Of a DNA stretch of 64,000 nucleotides, positions 56,503 through 64,000 are shown piece by piece. Numbering within the stretch: position 1 is the stretch's first letter; each line of letters starts with the position of its first letter. The stretch covers positions 124,001-188,000 of the forward strand of contig NZ_VHIP01000003.1 of assembly GCF_006494365.1 (NCBI RefSeq). The letters are read 5' to 3'. Source of the DNA: Aestuariibacter sp. GS-14. Lineage in GTDB: Bacteria > Pseudomonadota > Gammaproteobacteria > Enterobacterales > Alteromonadaceae. Position numbers and translations under genes: made by a program. Under the pieces are notes generated by a model that ran no database searches, was not told where the DNA came from, and saw only the letters and a program-made list of their open reading frames with translations.

Positions 56503-57743
56503 CAAAACTGGGAGTAACCACCCGTCAGATCCATGCTGATCGACTTTTGAATCAGCCAACAGATGGCGCAGTGCATAGCAGTACCACTAATTCAGTGCTT
56601 TTCGAATTTAAACGAGCACAAGATTTGGTTGATGTATTTCAGGGCAAAAAAGTAGGGCACGTTTATTCGCGTTCATCGTCTGGTTCGGTGGTGGCACTAC
56701 AGAATATGATCGCCGATTTAGAAGGCGGACTCACTAGTGTGTGTTTTGCTACTGGTATGGCGGCTATTACCAGCACGTTTTTGTCGTTATTCAAAGCAGG
56801 CGATCACATCATTGTTAGCCAGTATTTGTTCGGCAATACCCGCAGCTTCATGGATACCATGCAGGATCTCGGTATCCAGCTTACCTTCGTGGATGTGACG
56901 TCCATTCAGGATGTGATTAACGCAAAGCAGCCTAATACTCGAGCAGTATTTGCTGAAACGATAGCTAATCCGGTTACACAAGTATCGGATGCCCGGGCAA
57001 TTGGGCAATGGTGTGAAGAGAATAAGCTGCTCTTTATGGTGGATAACACCATGACTCCTCCGCCAAGTTTTGATGCTAAAGCCATGAAAGTGTCACTCAT
57101 TCTGTGTTCACTTACCAAATATATTGCAGGTCATGGCCATGTATTGGGTGGTGCGGTAGTTGATACAGGATTATACGACTGGACCCAATTCCCTAATATC
57201 ATCCCTAAATATCAGGTAGCTGATAAAGCCATGTGGGGGATTACCCAAATCAAGAAAAAAGGGTTGCGCGATATAGGTGCCACGCTAGCGCCTCAGTCTG
57301 CTCACCTTATTTCGGTTGGCATGGAAACATTATCGCTTCGCACCGCGCGCAGTAACGATAACGCGTTAAAACTGGCTACGTATCTGGAAGCTCACCCTAA
57401 AGTGCAAACCGTGTATTACCCCGGGCTGGCAAATCATCCACAACATTTTATTGCCCGTGAACAACTGGCTAATTACGGTTCGATTCTCAGTTTTGATTTG
57501 GTGCCAGGCATTGAGCCTTGTGCTTTCTTAGACAAGCTGGCATTGGTTATCTCTGCTACGCATCTTGGTGACACACGTACACTGGCGTTGCCGGTTGCGC
57601 CTACTATTTTCTTCGAAAATGGCCAGCGTGAGCGCGCTAAAATGGGGATTACGGAAACCATGATCCGCTTGTCTGTTGGTATTGAAGATACCGACGATTT
57701 AGTGGCCGATTTTGAGCAGGCGTTAAATAGCTTCACGCTCTAA
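56499..57743 (+). CDS. Cys/Met-metabolism PLP enzyme (cystathionine gamma-synthase/lyase family)
   Basis: 414 residues, GTG start with GGAG upstream and a four-base overlap with the acyltransferase gene. Motifs: VYSRSSSGSVVALQNMIADL, FATGMAAITSTFLSLF, MVDNTMTPPPSF and the PLP lysine in LCSLTKYIAGHGHVLGG. It belongs to the Cys_Met_Meta_PP family, in a subgroup distant from MetB. Substrate (homoserine ester, cystathionine or methionine) is undecided. Confidence 0.88.
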   Translation: MTKLGVTTRQIHADRLLNQPTDGAVHSSTTNSVLFEFKRAQDLVDVFQGKKVGHVYSRSSSGSVVALQNMIADLEGGLTSVCFATGMAAITSTFLSLFKAGDHIIVSQYLFGNTRSFMDTMQDLGIQLTFVDVTSIQDVINAKQPNTRAVFAETIANPVTQVSDARAIGQWCEENKLLFMVDNTMTPPPSFDAKAMKVSLILCSLTKYIAGHGHVLGGAVVDTGLYDWTQFPNIIPKYQVADKAMWGITQIKKKGLRDIGATLAPQSAHLISVGMETLSLRTARSNDNALKLATYLEAHPKVQTVYYPGLANHPQHFIAREQLANYGSILSFDLVPGIEPCAFLDKLALVISATHLGDTRTLALPVAPTIFFENGQRERAKMGITETMIRLSVGIEDTDDLVADFEQALNSFTL

Positions 57744-57773
57744 CGTAAGCCAGAGTCAGCATTTCATAGCAAT

Positions 57774-57811
57774 AAAAAAGCCTCGTGTACCTGGTACCTC
57801 GGGGCTTTTTT
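57774..57811 (+). terminator. Terminator after the PLP-enzyme gene
   Basis: AAAAAAGCC (57774-57782) pairs with GGCTTTTTT (57803-57811), enclosing an inner GTACC-TGGTAC stem. Confidence 0.88.
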
Positions 57812-57936
57812 GTGCGTTGATATATCTGCCGTGTAAAATTCATTCGGTTAAATAGAATGATAGGTGTGATTTTTAGCCATGGATGTCCGTTACTGTTGTT
57901 GATTAAATAACTACATCAACTGACAGGAGTGCAGAC

Positions 57937-58536
57937 ATGAAAACAATTTTAGTAGTAAACAGCAGTTTAAACGGTGAAGCGGGCAATTCTTCAAAATTAG
58001 TCGCCAACTATATTGCAAAACTTGATGACCAGCAGGTAAAGCTGGACGTACTGAATCTGAATGAGGTTCAGCTACCTCATTTAACGCAAAAAGAAATGGC
58101 TGCGTGGATGACCGCCCCGGAAGCGCGCACCAGTGAGCAAGCAGAATTAGCCGGTATTTCAGACGCACTGCTTTCGCGTTTAATTGAAGCCGATGAAGTA
58201 GTGATTGGCCTGCCAATGTATAACCTGGGTGTGCCGTCTACGTTTAAAGCCTGGATTGATCGTCTGGCGCGTGCAGGCAAATCATTTAAATACACCGAAA
58301 CCGGCCCGGTTGGCCTGATTGCCGATAAGCCTGTAACAGTATTGGCTGCGCGCGGAGGTATTTATGCAGGGACTGAATACGACTCACAAACCCCTTATAT
58401 TCGCCACGTATTTGGCCTCATGGGGATCCGCAGTGTGAATTTTGTGTATGCCGAAGGTCTGAATATGGGTGAAGAGGCTGCTCAAAAAGCATTTTCTTCA
58501 GCAAATGAAAAAATTATTGAACTTTTGTCTAACTAA
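57937..58536 (+). CDS. azoR: FMN-dependent NADH:quinone/azo reductase AzoR
   Basis: 199 residues with ACAGGAG before the ATG. Flavodoxin-like fold: ILVVNSSLNGEAGNSSKL (FMN phosphate loop), GLPMYNLGVPSTFKAWIDRL and ARGGIYAG, all typical of AzoR. It reduces quinones and azo compounds by two-electron steps and protects against thiol stress. Monocistronic, ending at a strong terminator. Confidence 0.94.
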   Translation: MKTILVVNSSLNGEAGNSSKLVANYIAKLDDQQVKLDVLNLNEVQLPHLTQKEMAAWMTAPEARTSEQAELAGISDALLSRLIEADEVVIGLPMYNLGVPSTFKAWIDRLARAGKSFKYTETGPVGLIADKPVTVLAARGGIYAGTEYDSQTPYIRHVFGLMGIRSVNFVYAEGLNMGEEAAQKAFSSANEKIIELLSN

Positions 58537-58626
58537 TTAGACCAACTATATGCAGTTAGCAAAAATGGCGCAGAATAAATAGCTGTTCTATTGATGCTAA
58601 AGTGTGTTCCAAGTTGAGTGTGCTTT

Positions 58627-58654
58627 AGCCCCGTTGTGTACGGGGCTTTTTTTT
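58627..58654 (+). terminator. Terminator after azoR
   Basis: AGCCCCGT (58627-58634) pairs with ACGGGGCT (58640-58647), followed by a T-run to 58654. Confidence 0.92.
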
Positions 58655-58694
58655 GCCTGTTGAACGCCGAGGATGTGCAACAGGCAGGCTGGTA

Positions 58695-59237
58695 TTACAT
58701 GGCTAGCGCTTTGGCGACATCGTCGCGAAGGGCTTTATCGGAAGGTTTAACAGAGCTCTTATAGTGCTTAACAATGTTACCGTTTTTGTCTACCAGGTAT
58801 TTGTTGAAATTCCAGCTGGGTGCCTCACCGGTGGCTTTGGCAAGCATGCGGAATAATGGATCGGCTTCGTCGCCTTTCACATGAGTTGGCTCAAACATAG
58901 GGAATTTAACACCGTATGTCAGTTCACATAATTCAGCCGTTTTACCTTCGTCTTTGGCTTCCTGATTGAAGTCGTGAGAAGGGAAGCCCAATACCACAAA
59001 ATCCTGCTCTTTTAATTCTGCGTACATGGCTTCCAAACCTTCAAATTGAGGTGTGTAGCCACAGTAACTGGCAGTATTCACGATCAGGAGTGTTTTGCCC
59101 TGAAACTCGTTGCACAGGTTTACCGTTTCCTGAGAGTTCAGCTTGCGTTTCATAAATTTCAGCACATCCGGGCAAGTGTTTGCCTGGCTGGTAAAGGCCA
59201 TTGCGCTAAGAATAAAGGCGCCCATAAGTTTTTTCAT
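58695..59237 (-). CDS. Glutathione-peroxidase family protein, periplasmic, altered active-site motif
   Basis: 180 residues. Sec signal ending TSQANT or nearby, so the enzyme acts in the periplasm. Peroxidatic cysteine lies in NTASYCGYTPQFEGLEAMY and the Trp-Asn pair in SWNFNKYLVDKNG. The usual FPCNQF, which brings the catalytic glutamine, reads GFPSHDFNQEAK, with Cys to Ser and Gln to Asp. It may use thioredoxin-like donors or have a modified peroxide reaction. No selenocysteine codon is involved. Confidence 0.88.
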   Translation of the reverse strand: MKKLMGAFILSAMAFTSQANTCPDVLKFMKRKLNSQETVNLCNEFQGKTLLIVNTASYCGYTPQFEGLEAMYAELKEQDFVVLGFPSHDFNQEAKDEGKTAELCELTYGVKFPMFEPTHVKGDEADPLFRMLAKATGEAPSWNFNKYLVDKNGNIVKHYKSSVKPSDKALRDDVAKALAM

Positions 59238-59453
59238 CGTGTCGTCCTGTTAGTGTGATGTGTTGAGAAATACAGTAAAAACCACTGCCTTGGATCACTC
59301 TGTATCCAAATAATGCCGGTGACAGTGCGCAACGGCGGATTACTGAGTACACCGTTCATACGGCAAAGCGTTTAAGTTTAAAGATAAATATTCACAAGCG
59401 ATGGTTTATCGTGGCTATAATGACCGGGTTGTAGCAAATAAGTAAACAAGAAT

Positions 59454-61946
59454 ATGCCAAATCACCTGACCAGAAATATTATTGCCGGCAGTATCAGCCT
59501 GCTTTTGTTCGCATGCGCGAACACCACTGAATCGCAAGCCCCGGTGGCAACCGATTCAACCATTGCTTCACCAGTGCCGGCCGCAGTTGTTCGTACTGAG
59601 GCCGTTAACCCTGGTGCCACTGGCGAGATCACGCTTAATCGAATAATGTCAGATCCCGATTGGCTGGGACGGGAGCCTACCGCTCCTGCCTGGTCGTTGG
59701 ATGGCGATATTGTGTACGCCCGCAAGCGCGAGGGCAGTGAGGTTAATGATTATTACCTGATTAAAGCGGATAAAACCGGCAACGGTTCGAAAATTGAGTT
59801 GTCGGCTCAGCACGCATACCGTTACGATGAAAAAGCCGCCAGTAACGATGGTAAATATACGGCCTGGCGTTTTGAAGACAGTGTTTTTGTAAAACTGGCT
59901 GACGGCGCGGTAGTACAGTTAACCCGGGGTGGCCAGTCGCTGCGCAATTTAACGTTTATGACCGATAACCGCCTGATGGCGACAACCGGTGATAGCGTGG
60001 TTGCTTTTGATTTAACAACCGGTCAGCAGGCGATGCTGATGAGTTGGAAATTTGAAGATGCCCCTGTTGCCAATAAACCGCCAAAAGACTATATAGCGGC
60101 TGAACAGCAAACACTGATTCAATATATTCAGGTTCAGCGCAAAAACCGGGATGACGCCTTTGCTCACGATGCAGCAATGCGTGCTGCAAGCCCGGCTGTT
60201 GCACCAGCGCCATTCTATTTTCCGTCGGGCGATCGGTTAGTGGCTGCAACCTTATCTCCCGATGGCAAACACGCCATTGTCGTCACCACCAAGCAAGGCA
60301 GCTATCGGGATAAAACCGACATTATGCCGCACTACATTCAGGAAGATGGACGTATAGCGGCTATTGATGTGCGTCAGCGTGTAGCAGATGCTCAGCCCGT
60401 TGAGGAAACCGTTTGGTTGCTCGATATTCAGGCGCATACTCAGCATAAGTTGTCGTATATGAATTTGCCAGGGTACAACGACGACGTGCTTGCATCAGTT
60501 AAAGCGGAAAACGCTGCCGCGCGGGGTGAAACTTACACAGTAAACCGCCTGCCGCGCGCCATTGGTCTGTTGGATAGCTGGTATTGGCGTGAGCCGTCAA
60601 TACGCTGGCATCAGGACGGCACAGCGGTAGCGCTAATGCTGGAAGCCTGGGACAACAAAGACCGCTGGATTGTAACGGTGGATTTCGCCAGTAAGCAGTT
60701 TAATACCGAACATCGTTTGCACGATGATGCCTGGGTAAATTATCGCTTTAATCAGTTTGGTTGGTTACACAACACCCACACCCTGTTTTATCAGTCGGAG
60801 CATACCGGTTATAGCCACTTGTATGTGCAAAAGCCTGGCGAAAAGCCGCGTGCCCTCACATCTGGTGAGTACATTGTGGATGAAGTAACACTGAGCAGCA
60901 ACGATCAGTACATGTACTTTCAGGCCAACAAAAAGCACCCTGGAATTTATGAGATCTACCGGGTAAATGTGGCTACGGGTGAACACGAAGCGCTTACTGA
61001 TCTGAACGGCGTAACCGAATATGTGCTGAGCCCAGGTGAAGACGCGTTGTTGCTGACCCATTCAAAAGTAACCCAGCCACCCGAATTATTTATACAGCGC
61101 TTGGGGAATGGCTCTGAACCTGTTCAACTAACCCACACGGTGAGTGAAGCATTTAAAGCCTTGCCATGGACGGCACCGCAGGTGGTAGCCATTCCTTCCA
61201 GCCATACCAGCAAACCTATTTATGCCCGCGTTTATTTGCCAGAAGGGTATCAGCAAGGTGATGCTAAGCGCGCAGTGGTATTTAACCATGGTGCTGGCTA
61301 CCTGCAGAATGCGCATTTGGGGTGGTCGGGGTATTTCCGTGAATTCATGTTCCACAGCATGTTAGTGCAAAAAGGGTACGTGGTACTGGATATGGATTAC
61401 CGTGCGTCTGCTGGTTATGGGCGCGACTGGCGCACAGCTATTTACCGTCAAATGGGAACGCCGGAAGTGGAAGATTTACGTGATGGGGTAAATTGGCTGG
61501 TGAACAACGCGAACGTTGATCGCAACCGTATTGGTACCTATGGCGGTTCTTATGGCGGTTTCTTAACGTTTATGTCGATGTTTACTGCGCCGGATCTGTT
61601 TCAGGCTGGTGCGGCACTGCGTCCGGTGTCAGACTGGGCTCACTACAATACGGCCTATACATCGAATATTCTGAATACGCCGGATGTTGACCCTATTGCT
61701 TACCGCAAAAGCTCTCCCATTTACTTTGCTGAAGGGTTAGAGAAAACACTGCTGATCAATGCACCAATGGTAGACAACAACGTGTTCTTTGTAGACGTTG
61801 TTCGCCTGGTACAGCGTATGATTGAGCTGGAAAAAACGGATTTCGAAACGGCTATTTACCCAGTGGAGCCTCATGGCTTTATTCAGCCAAGTTCCTGGTT
61901 GGACGAATACCGCCGTATTTTCAAATTATTTGAAGAAAACCTGTAA
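59454..61946 (+). CDS. S9-family serine peptidase (DPP/acylaminoacyl-peptidase type), lipoprotein
   Basis: 830 residues. N terminus with lipobox LLLFA-Cys21. A beta-propeller (about residues 60-580) is followed by an alpha/beta-hydrolase domain: nucleophile Ser699 in GTYGGSYGGFLTF, acid near Asp774 (PMVDNNVFF) and His807 in VEPHGF. It cleaves short peptides in the envelope, perhaps after proline. The usual HG before the acid is AP here. With the M2 peptidase and the gamma-glutamyltransferase it fits a peptide-degrading lifestyle. Confidence 0.9.
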   Translation: MPNHLTRNIIAGSISLLLFACANTTESQAPVATDSTIASPVPAAVVRTEAVNPGATGEITLNRIMSDPDWLGREPTAPAWSLDGDIVYARKREGSEVNDYYLIKADKTGNGSKIELSAQHAYRYDEKAASNDGKYTAWRFEDSVFVKLADGAVVQLTRGGQSLRNLTFMTDNRLMATTGDSVVAFDLTTGQQAMLMSWKFEDAPVANKPPKDYIAAEQQTLIQYIQVQRKNRDDAFAHDAAMRAASPAVAPAPFYFPSGDRLVAATLSPDGKHAIVVTTKQGSYRDKTDIMPHYIQEDGRIAAIDVRQRVADAQPVEETVWLLDIQAHTQHKLSYMNLPGYNDDVLASVKAENAAARGETYTVNRLPRAIGLLDSWYWREPSIRWHQDGTAVALMLEAWDNKDRWIVTVDFASKQFNTEHRLHDDAWVNYRFNQFGWLHNTHTLFYQSEHTGYSHLYVQKPGEKPRALTSGEYIVDEVTLSSNDQYMYFQANKKHPGIYEIYRVNVATGEHEALTDLNGVTEYVLSPGEDALLLTHSKVTQPPELFIQRLGNGSEPVQLTHTVSEAFKALPWTAPQVVAIPSSHTSKPIYARVYLPEGYQQGDAKRAVVFNHGAGYLQNAHLGWSGYFREFMFHSMLVQKGYVVLDMDYRASAGYGRDWRTAIYRQMGTPEVEDLRDGVNWLVNNANVDRNRIGTYGGSYGGFLTFMSMFTAPDLFQAGAALRPVSDWAHYNTAYTSNILNTPDVDPIAYRKSSPIYFAEGLEKTLLINAPMVDNNVFFVDVVRLVQRMIELEKTDFETAIYPVEPHGFIQPSSWLDEYRRIFKLFEENL

Positions 61947-61973
61947 TAAAACAGTTTATCTGAAAACACGATG

Positions 61974-62005
61974 AAGCCGGTCAGGCATACTGCCCGGCTT
62001 TTTTT
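61974..62005. terminator. Terminator between the S9 peptidase and rhombosortase genes
   Basis: AAGCCGG (61974-61980) pairs with CCGGCTT (61994-62000), with extra CAG/CTG pairing inside and a T-run to 62005. Confidence 0.85.
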
Positions 62006-62013
62006 ATGGGCAA

Positions 62014-62628
62014 CTAAGCTGCCTGCCGGGGTTTGATAACCGAATACAACACCGACATCACCCACATCAGTAAAAACAGTGCAAAACCACTTGCCGCACC
62101 GTAAAGATGGGCGTCGATAGCGACCGACGCACCAATTAATTCTGCTACATCCTTACTGCTGCCTTGCCATTGTTCCCAGCTTACTTTTGCCATTATGCCG
62201 AGTAGCAGCAGGGCACCTGAATACACTTTATTGCGAATATCCATACAGGCTCCCCACACAAATAAACCATGTAAAGCCCCCGACAACCCGACATACCAAA
62301 TCAATGAAGGTGACAGAAAATAGATCCCCAAACTGGTACCCAGCCCACACCATAAAAACAACTTAATGAACAGTAATGGCTTGTAGTGTTCGCCATGCAA
62401 TGCCCATAAAAAAAACAGGCCCGCGCCGTTCAACAACAGATGATAGCCGTTGGTATGTACCAGATTGCCCGACAATAAACGCCAGGTTTCCAGACTTTCC
62501 AGTGCATAGCGGTCGTAGGCCAGCAGCTCTGTGGTAGATGAACCCATGAAAAACAACAGGATCACAGTAACAAGCAATATTGCCGGACCAAGGCTAAACT
62601 GTGGTTTAAGTGGTAGCGCAACTATCAT
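62014..62628 (-). CDS. Rhombosortase (rhomboid-family intramembrane serine protease)
   Basis: About 204 residues from the ATG at 62628. Around six helices; the rhomboid-like core shows GNLVHTNGYHLLLNGAGLFF, nucleophile Ser in VGLSGALHGLFVWG and the catalytic His in DAHLYGAASG. Small rhomboids with GLSGxLHG are rhombosortases that process GlyGly-CTERM proteins in gammaproteobacteria. No GlyGly-CTERM protein is in the window, so its targets lie elsewhere. Confidence 0.82.
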   Translation of the reverse strand: MIVALPLKPQFSLGPAILLVTVILLFFMGSSTTELLAYDRYALESLETWRLLSGNLVHTNGYHLLLNGAGLFFLWALHGEHYKPLLFIKLFLWCGLGTSLGIYFLSPSLIWYVGLSGALHGLFVWGACMDIRNKVYSGALLLLGIMAKVSWEQWQGSSKDVAELIGASVAIDAHLYGAASGFALFLLMWVMSVLYSVIKPRQAA

Positions 62629-62787
62629 TGGAATCAATTTTTGAATCGGTAAGTGGGGCGCTATGATAACGAAAAACTAATCTGGTACCAAATAACCTTC
62701 GGTAAGTGTGTTAACCCTCGCACGCTATAGCTAATCCGATGCACAACATCAGATCGCCGCTAAGCACAATATAAAATGGAGTCCACA

Positions 62788-63552
62788 ATGTCAGACATTC
62801 AAATTACACGTAATAACGCTGTTACGGAAATCGTGATCAACCGACCTGAAAAGAAAAATGCGTTAACCCGCGATATGTATCAGGCAATGGGCGATGCCCT
62901 GGTTGAAGCCCACAACAGCGACACCTGCAAAGTGGTGGTAATTCGGGCCAATGGCGACATTTTTTGTGCTGGTAATGAGATCTCCGGATTTGCCAATCAC
63001 GGCAATGATCCGCATCTGGCAGAAACCGTTGGTTTCATGAAAGCGTTAACCAACTGCAAAAAGCCGGTAATCGCCGAAGTTTCGGGATTAGCGGTTGGCA
63101 TTGGCACAACCATGCTGTTACATTGTGATCTGGTATATTGTGCAACGGGCACTCGATTTGTATTGCCTTTCATTAACTTAGGATTAGTACCCGAGTATGC
63201 ATCCAGCTATATCATTCCTCGCATGGCAGGACGCCGTCGCGCCAGTGAATGGTTAATGCTGGGCGAACCCTTTAGTGCACAGGATGCCAGCGATTTTGGC
63301 TTAGTAACAAAAATTGTAGATCCCGAAGCCTTGCGGGACACCGTTAGCGACGTTGCCAACAAACTAGCGGCCAAACCAAAATTTGCATTATTACAAACCA
63401 AAGCATTATTAAATAACGAGGCAGAAGACATCCAGCAGCACATGGACTACGAACTGGATATTTTCATTGAAGCAATGGGCACTGACGCTGCGCAGGAAGC
63501 GTTTGATGCATTTCTGCATAAGCGACCAATTAACCCGGAAAAATTCAAATAG
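62788..63552 (+). CDS. Enoyl-CoA hydratase/isomerase family protein
   Basis: About 254 residues from the ATG at 62788 (GGAG eight bases before); the ATG at 62776 would overlap the ribosome-binding site. Crotonase motifs: NRPEKKNALTRDMY, oxyanion stretch FCAGNEISGF, GLAVGIGTTMLLHCDLVY and FVLPFINLGLVPEYASSY, in which the first catalytic Glu is in the usual place or nearby. It acts on a 2-enoyl-CoA in fatty-acid or amino-acid breakdown and may feed ETF-dependent dehydrogenases. Confidence 0.9.
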   Translation: MSDIQITRNNAVTEIVINRPEKKNALTRDMYQAMGDALVEAHNSDTCKVVVIRANGDIFCAGNEISGFANHGNDPHLAETVGFMKALTNCKKPVIAEVSGLAVGIGTTMLLHCDLVYCATGTRFVLPFINLGLVPEYASSYIIPRMAGRRRASEWLMLGEPFSAQDASDFGLVTKIVDPEALRDTVSDVANKLAAKPKFALLQTKALLNNEAEDIQQHMDYELDIFIEAMGTDAAQEAFDAFLHKRPINPEKFK

Positions 63553-63565
63553 AGGAAGATTCATT

Positions 63566-64000
63566 TTGAGTCGTAGTCGCACAGGTAGTTTTATTCTGGC
63601 AGGGTGTTTGGCCCTGTCTGCCAGTTTTCCATCTTTTTCTCAGCAGGCTCCGCGTGAAGCGGGCGAACCTGAAGCCGCTACGGGATACATCGAAAAGCAA
63701 GCGCTCGCCAGTAAAGAGTACATGGTTGTGGCAGCTAACCCTTATGCGTCCTGGGCAGGCAAAAACATCATAGAAAATGGCGGCAATGCCATAGACGCGG
63801 CCGTTGCCATTCAGGCCATGCTCACCTTAGTTGAACCGCAGTCTTCAGGTGTGGGTGGCGGTGCATTCATGCTGTATTGGGACAACAAAACCAAAACATT
63901 GCATACGTTCGATGGCCGTGAAATGGCGCCGGCCGGTGTAAATGCCTATTGGTTTATGGAACACGGTCAGCCCATGAAATGGATTGATGCGGTAGTTGGC
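63566..64000 (+). CDS. Gamma-glutamyltransferase, N-terminal part (3' truncated by window)
   Basis: About 145 codons are visible from a TTG at 63566 preceded by GAGGAAG, running off the window end without a stop. A signal peptide or lipoprotein signal (FILAGCLALSASFPSFSQQ) is followed by the family sequences AANPYASWAGKNIIENGGNA, DAAVAIQAMLTLVEPQSSG and GVGGGAFMLYWD, with FDGREMAPAG after them. GGT hydrolyses or transfers the gamma-glutamyl group of glutathione in the periplasm. It starts 13 bases after the enoyl-CoA hydratase stop codon. Confidence 0.9.
   Translation, partial: MSRSRTGSFILAGCLALSASFPSFSQQAPREAGEPEAATGYIEKQALASKEYMVVAANPYASWAGKNIIENGGNAIDAAVAIQAMLTLVEPQSSGVGGGAFMLYWDNKTKTLHTFDGREMAPAGVNAYWFMEHGQPMKWIDAVVG

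Noticed and set aside
1-64000. CRISPR arrays, tRNA, rRNA, transposons or prophage
   Set aside because: No regularly spaced repeats, cloverleaf-like sequences, rRNA stretches, transposase or integrase motifs were noticed. A covariance search could still find a small RNA.

Overview
The window looks like chromosomal DNA of a marine gammaproteobacterium of the order Alteromonadales, probably Alteromonadaceae. The signs are moderate GC content, a large TonB-dependent receptor of the Xanthomonas/Caulobacter/Alteromonas carbohydrate type, the neighbour pairs alaA-yfbR and ybfF-DUF2788-fldA, many RND pumps, a LexA-type SOS box on a sulA-like gene, a PEP-CTERM-like protein and a rhombosortase. The taxonomic placement is inferred from gene content. 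No rRNA, tRNA, CRISPR array, transposase or phage gene was seen.

Layout. 1-11.1 kb: end of a GntP permease, a ROK repressor, then a long same-strand run of TonB-dependent receptor, SapC-like protein, cupin/JmjC-like protein, two flavin-dependent halogenase homologues and a small membrane-anchored protein. This is the most unusual locus of the window. 11.1-12.9 kb: a zinc-type MerR regulator translationally coupled to an ArsP-type permease with a cysteine-pair-rich linker, behind a textbook ZntR-like operator. 13-17 kb: a GH43-like lipoprotein, an M2 (ACE-like) peptidase lipoprotein, YchJ, and a sulA-like gene under tandem LexA-like boxes. 17.4-22.3 kb: a minus-strand run alaA-yfbR-dgt-msrP-msrQ (alanine synthesis, two HD-domain nucleotide hydrolases, periplasmic methionine sulfoxide repair). 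22.5-24.9 kb: an LRAT-like protein, a DUF2189 membrane protein and a small secreted protein behind an AT-rich spacer. 25-32.4 kb: an adaptor gene with two tandem RND permeases. 32.6-37.3 kb: OsmC-like protein, CvfB, and the 5-oxoprolinase operon pxpABC followed by a D-amino-acid-type aminotransferase.

37.3-43.3 kb: fur and fldA-DUF2788-ybfF-hns on the minus strand, separated by a plus-strand chemotaxis receptor and a PEP-CTERM-like protein. 43.4-47 kb: divergent ETF-QO and etfBA around a perfect inverted repeat. 47-52.1 kb: a CBM48-like protein and a second RND adaptor/permease pair. 52.2-64 kb: an uncharacterised gene behind a consensus LexA box that matches the sulA upstream region, an alpha/beta hydrolase, an aromatic aminotransferase, an NRDE protein, an acyltransferase overlapping a Cys/Met-metabolism PLP enzyme, an azoreductase, a glutathione-peroxidase homologue with an altered active-site motif, an S9 peptidase, a rhombosortase, an enoyl-CoA hydratase and the start of a gamma-glutamyltransferase.

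Several starts were moved inward to an ATG with a better ribosome-binding site or signal peptide; each entry gives the reason. Functions are assigned from recognised family motifs, not from database searches.
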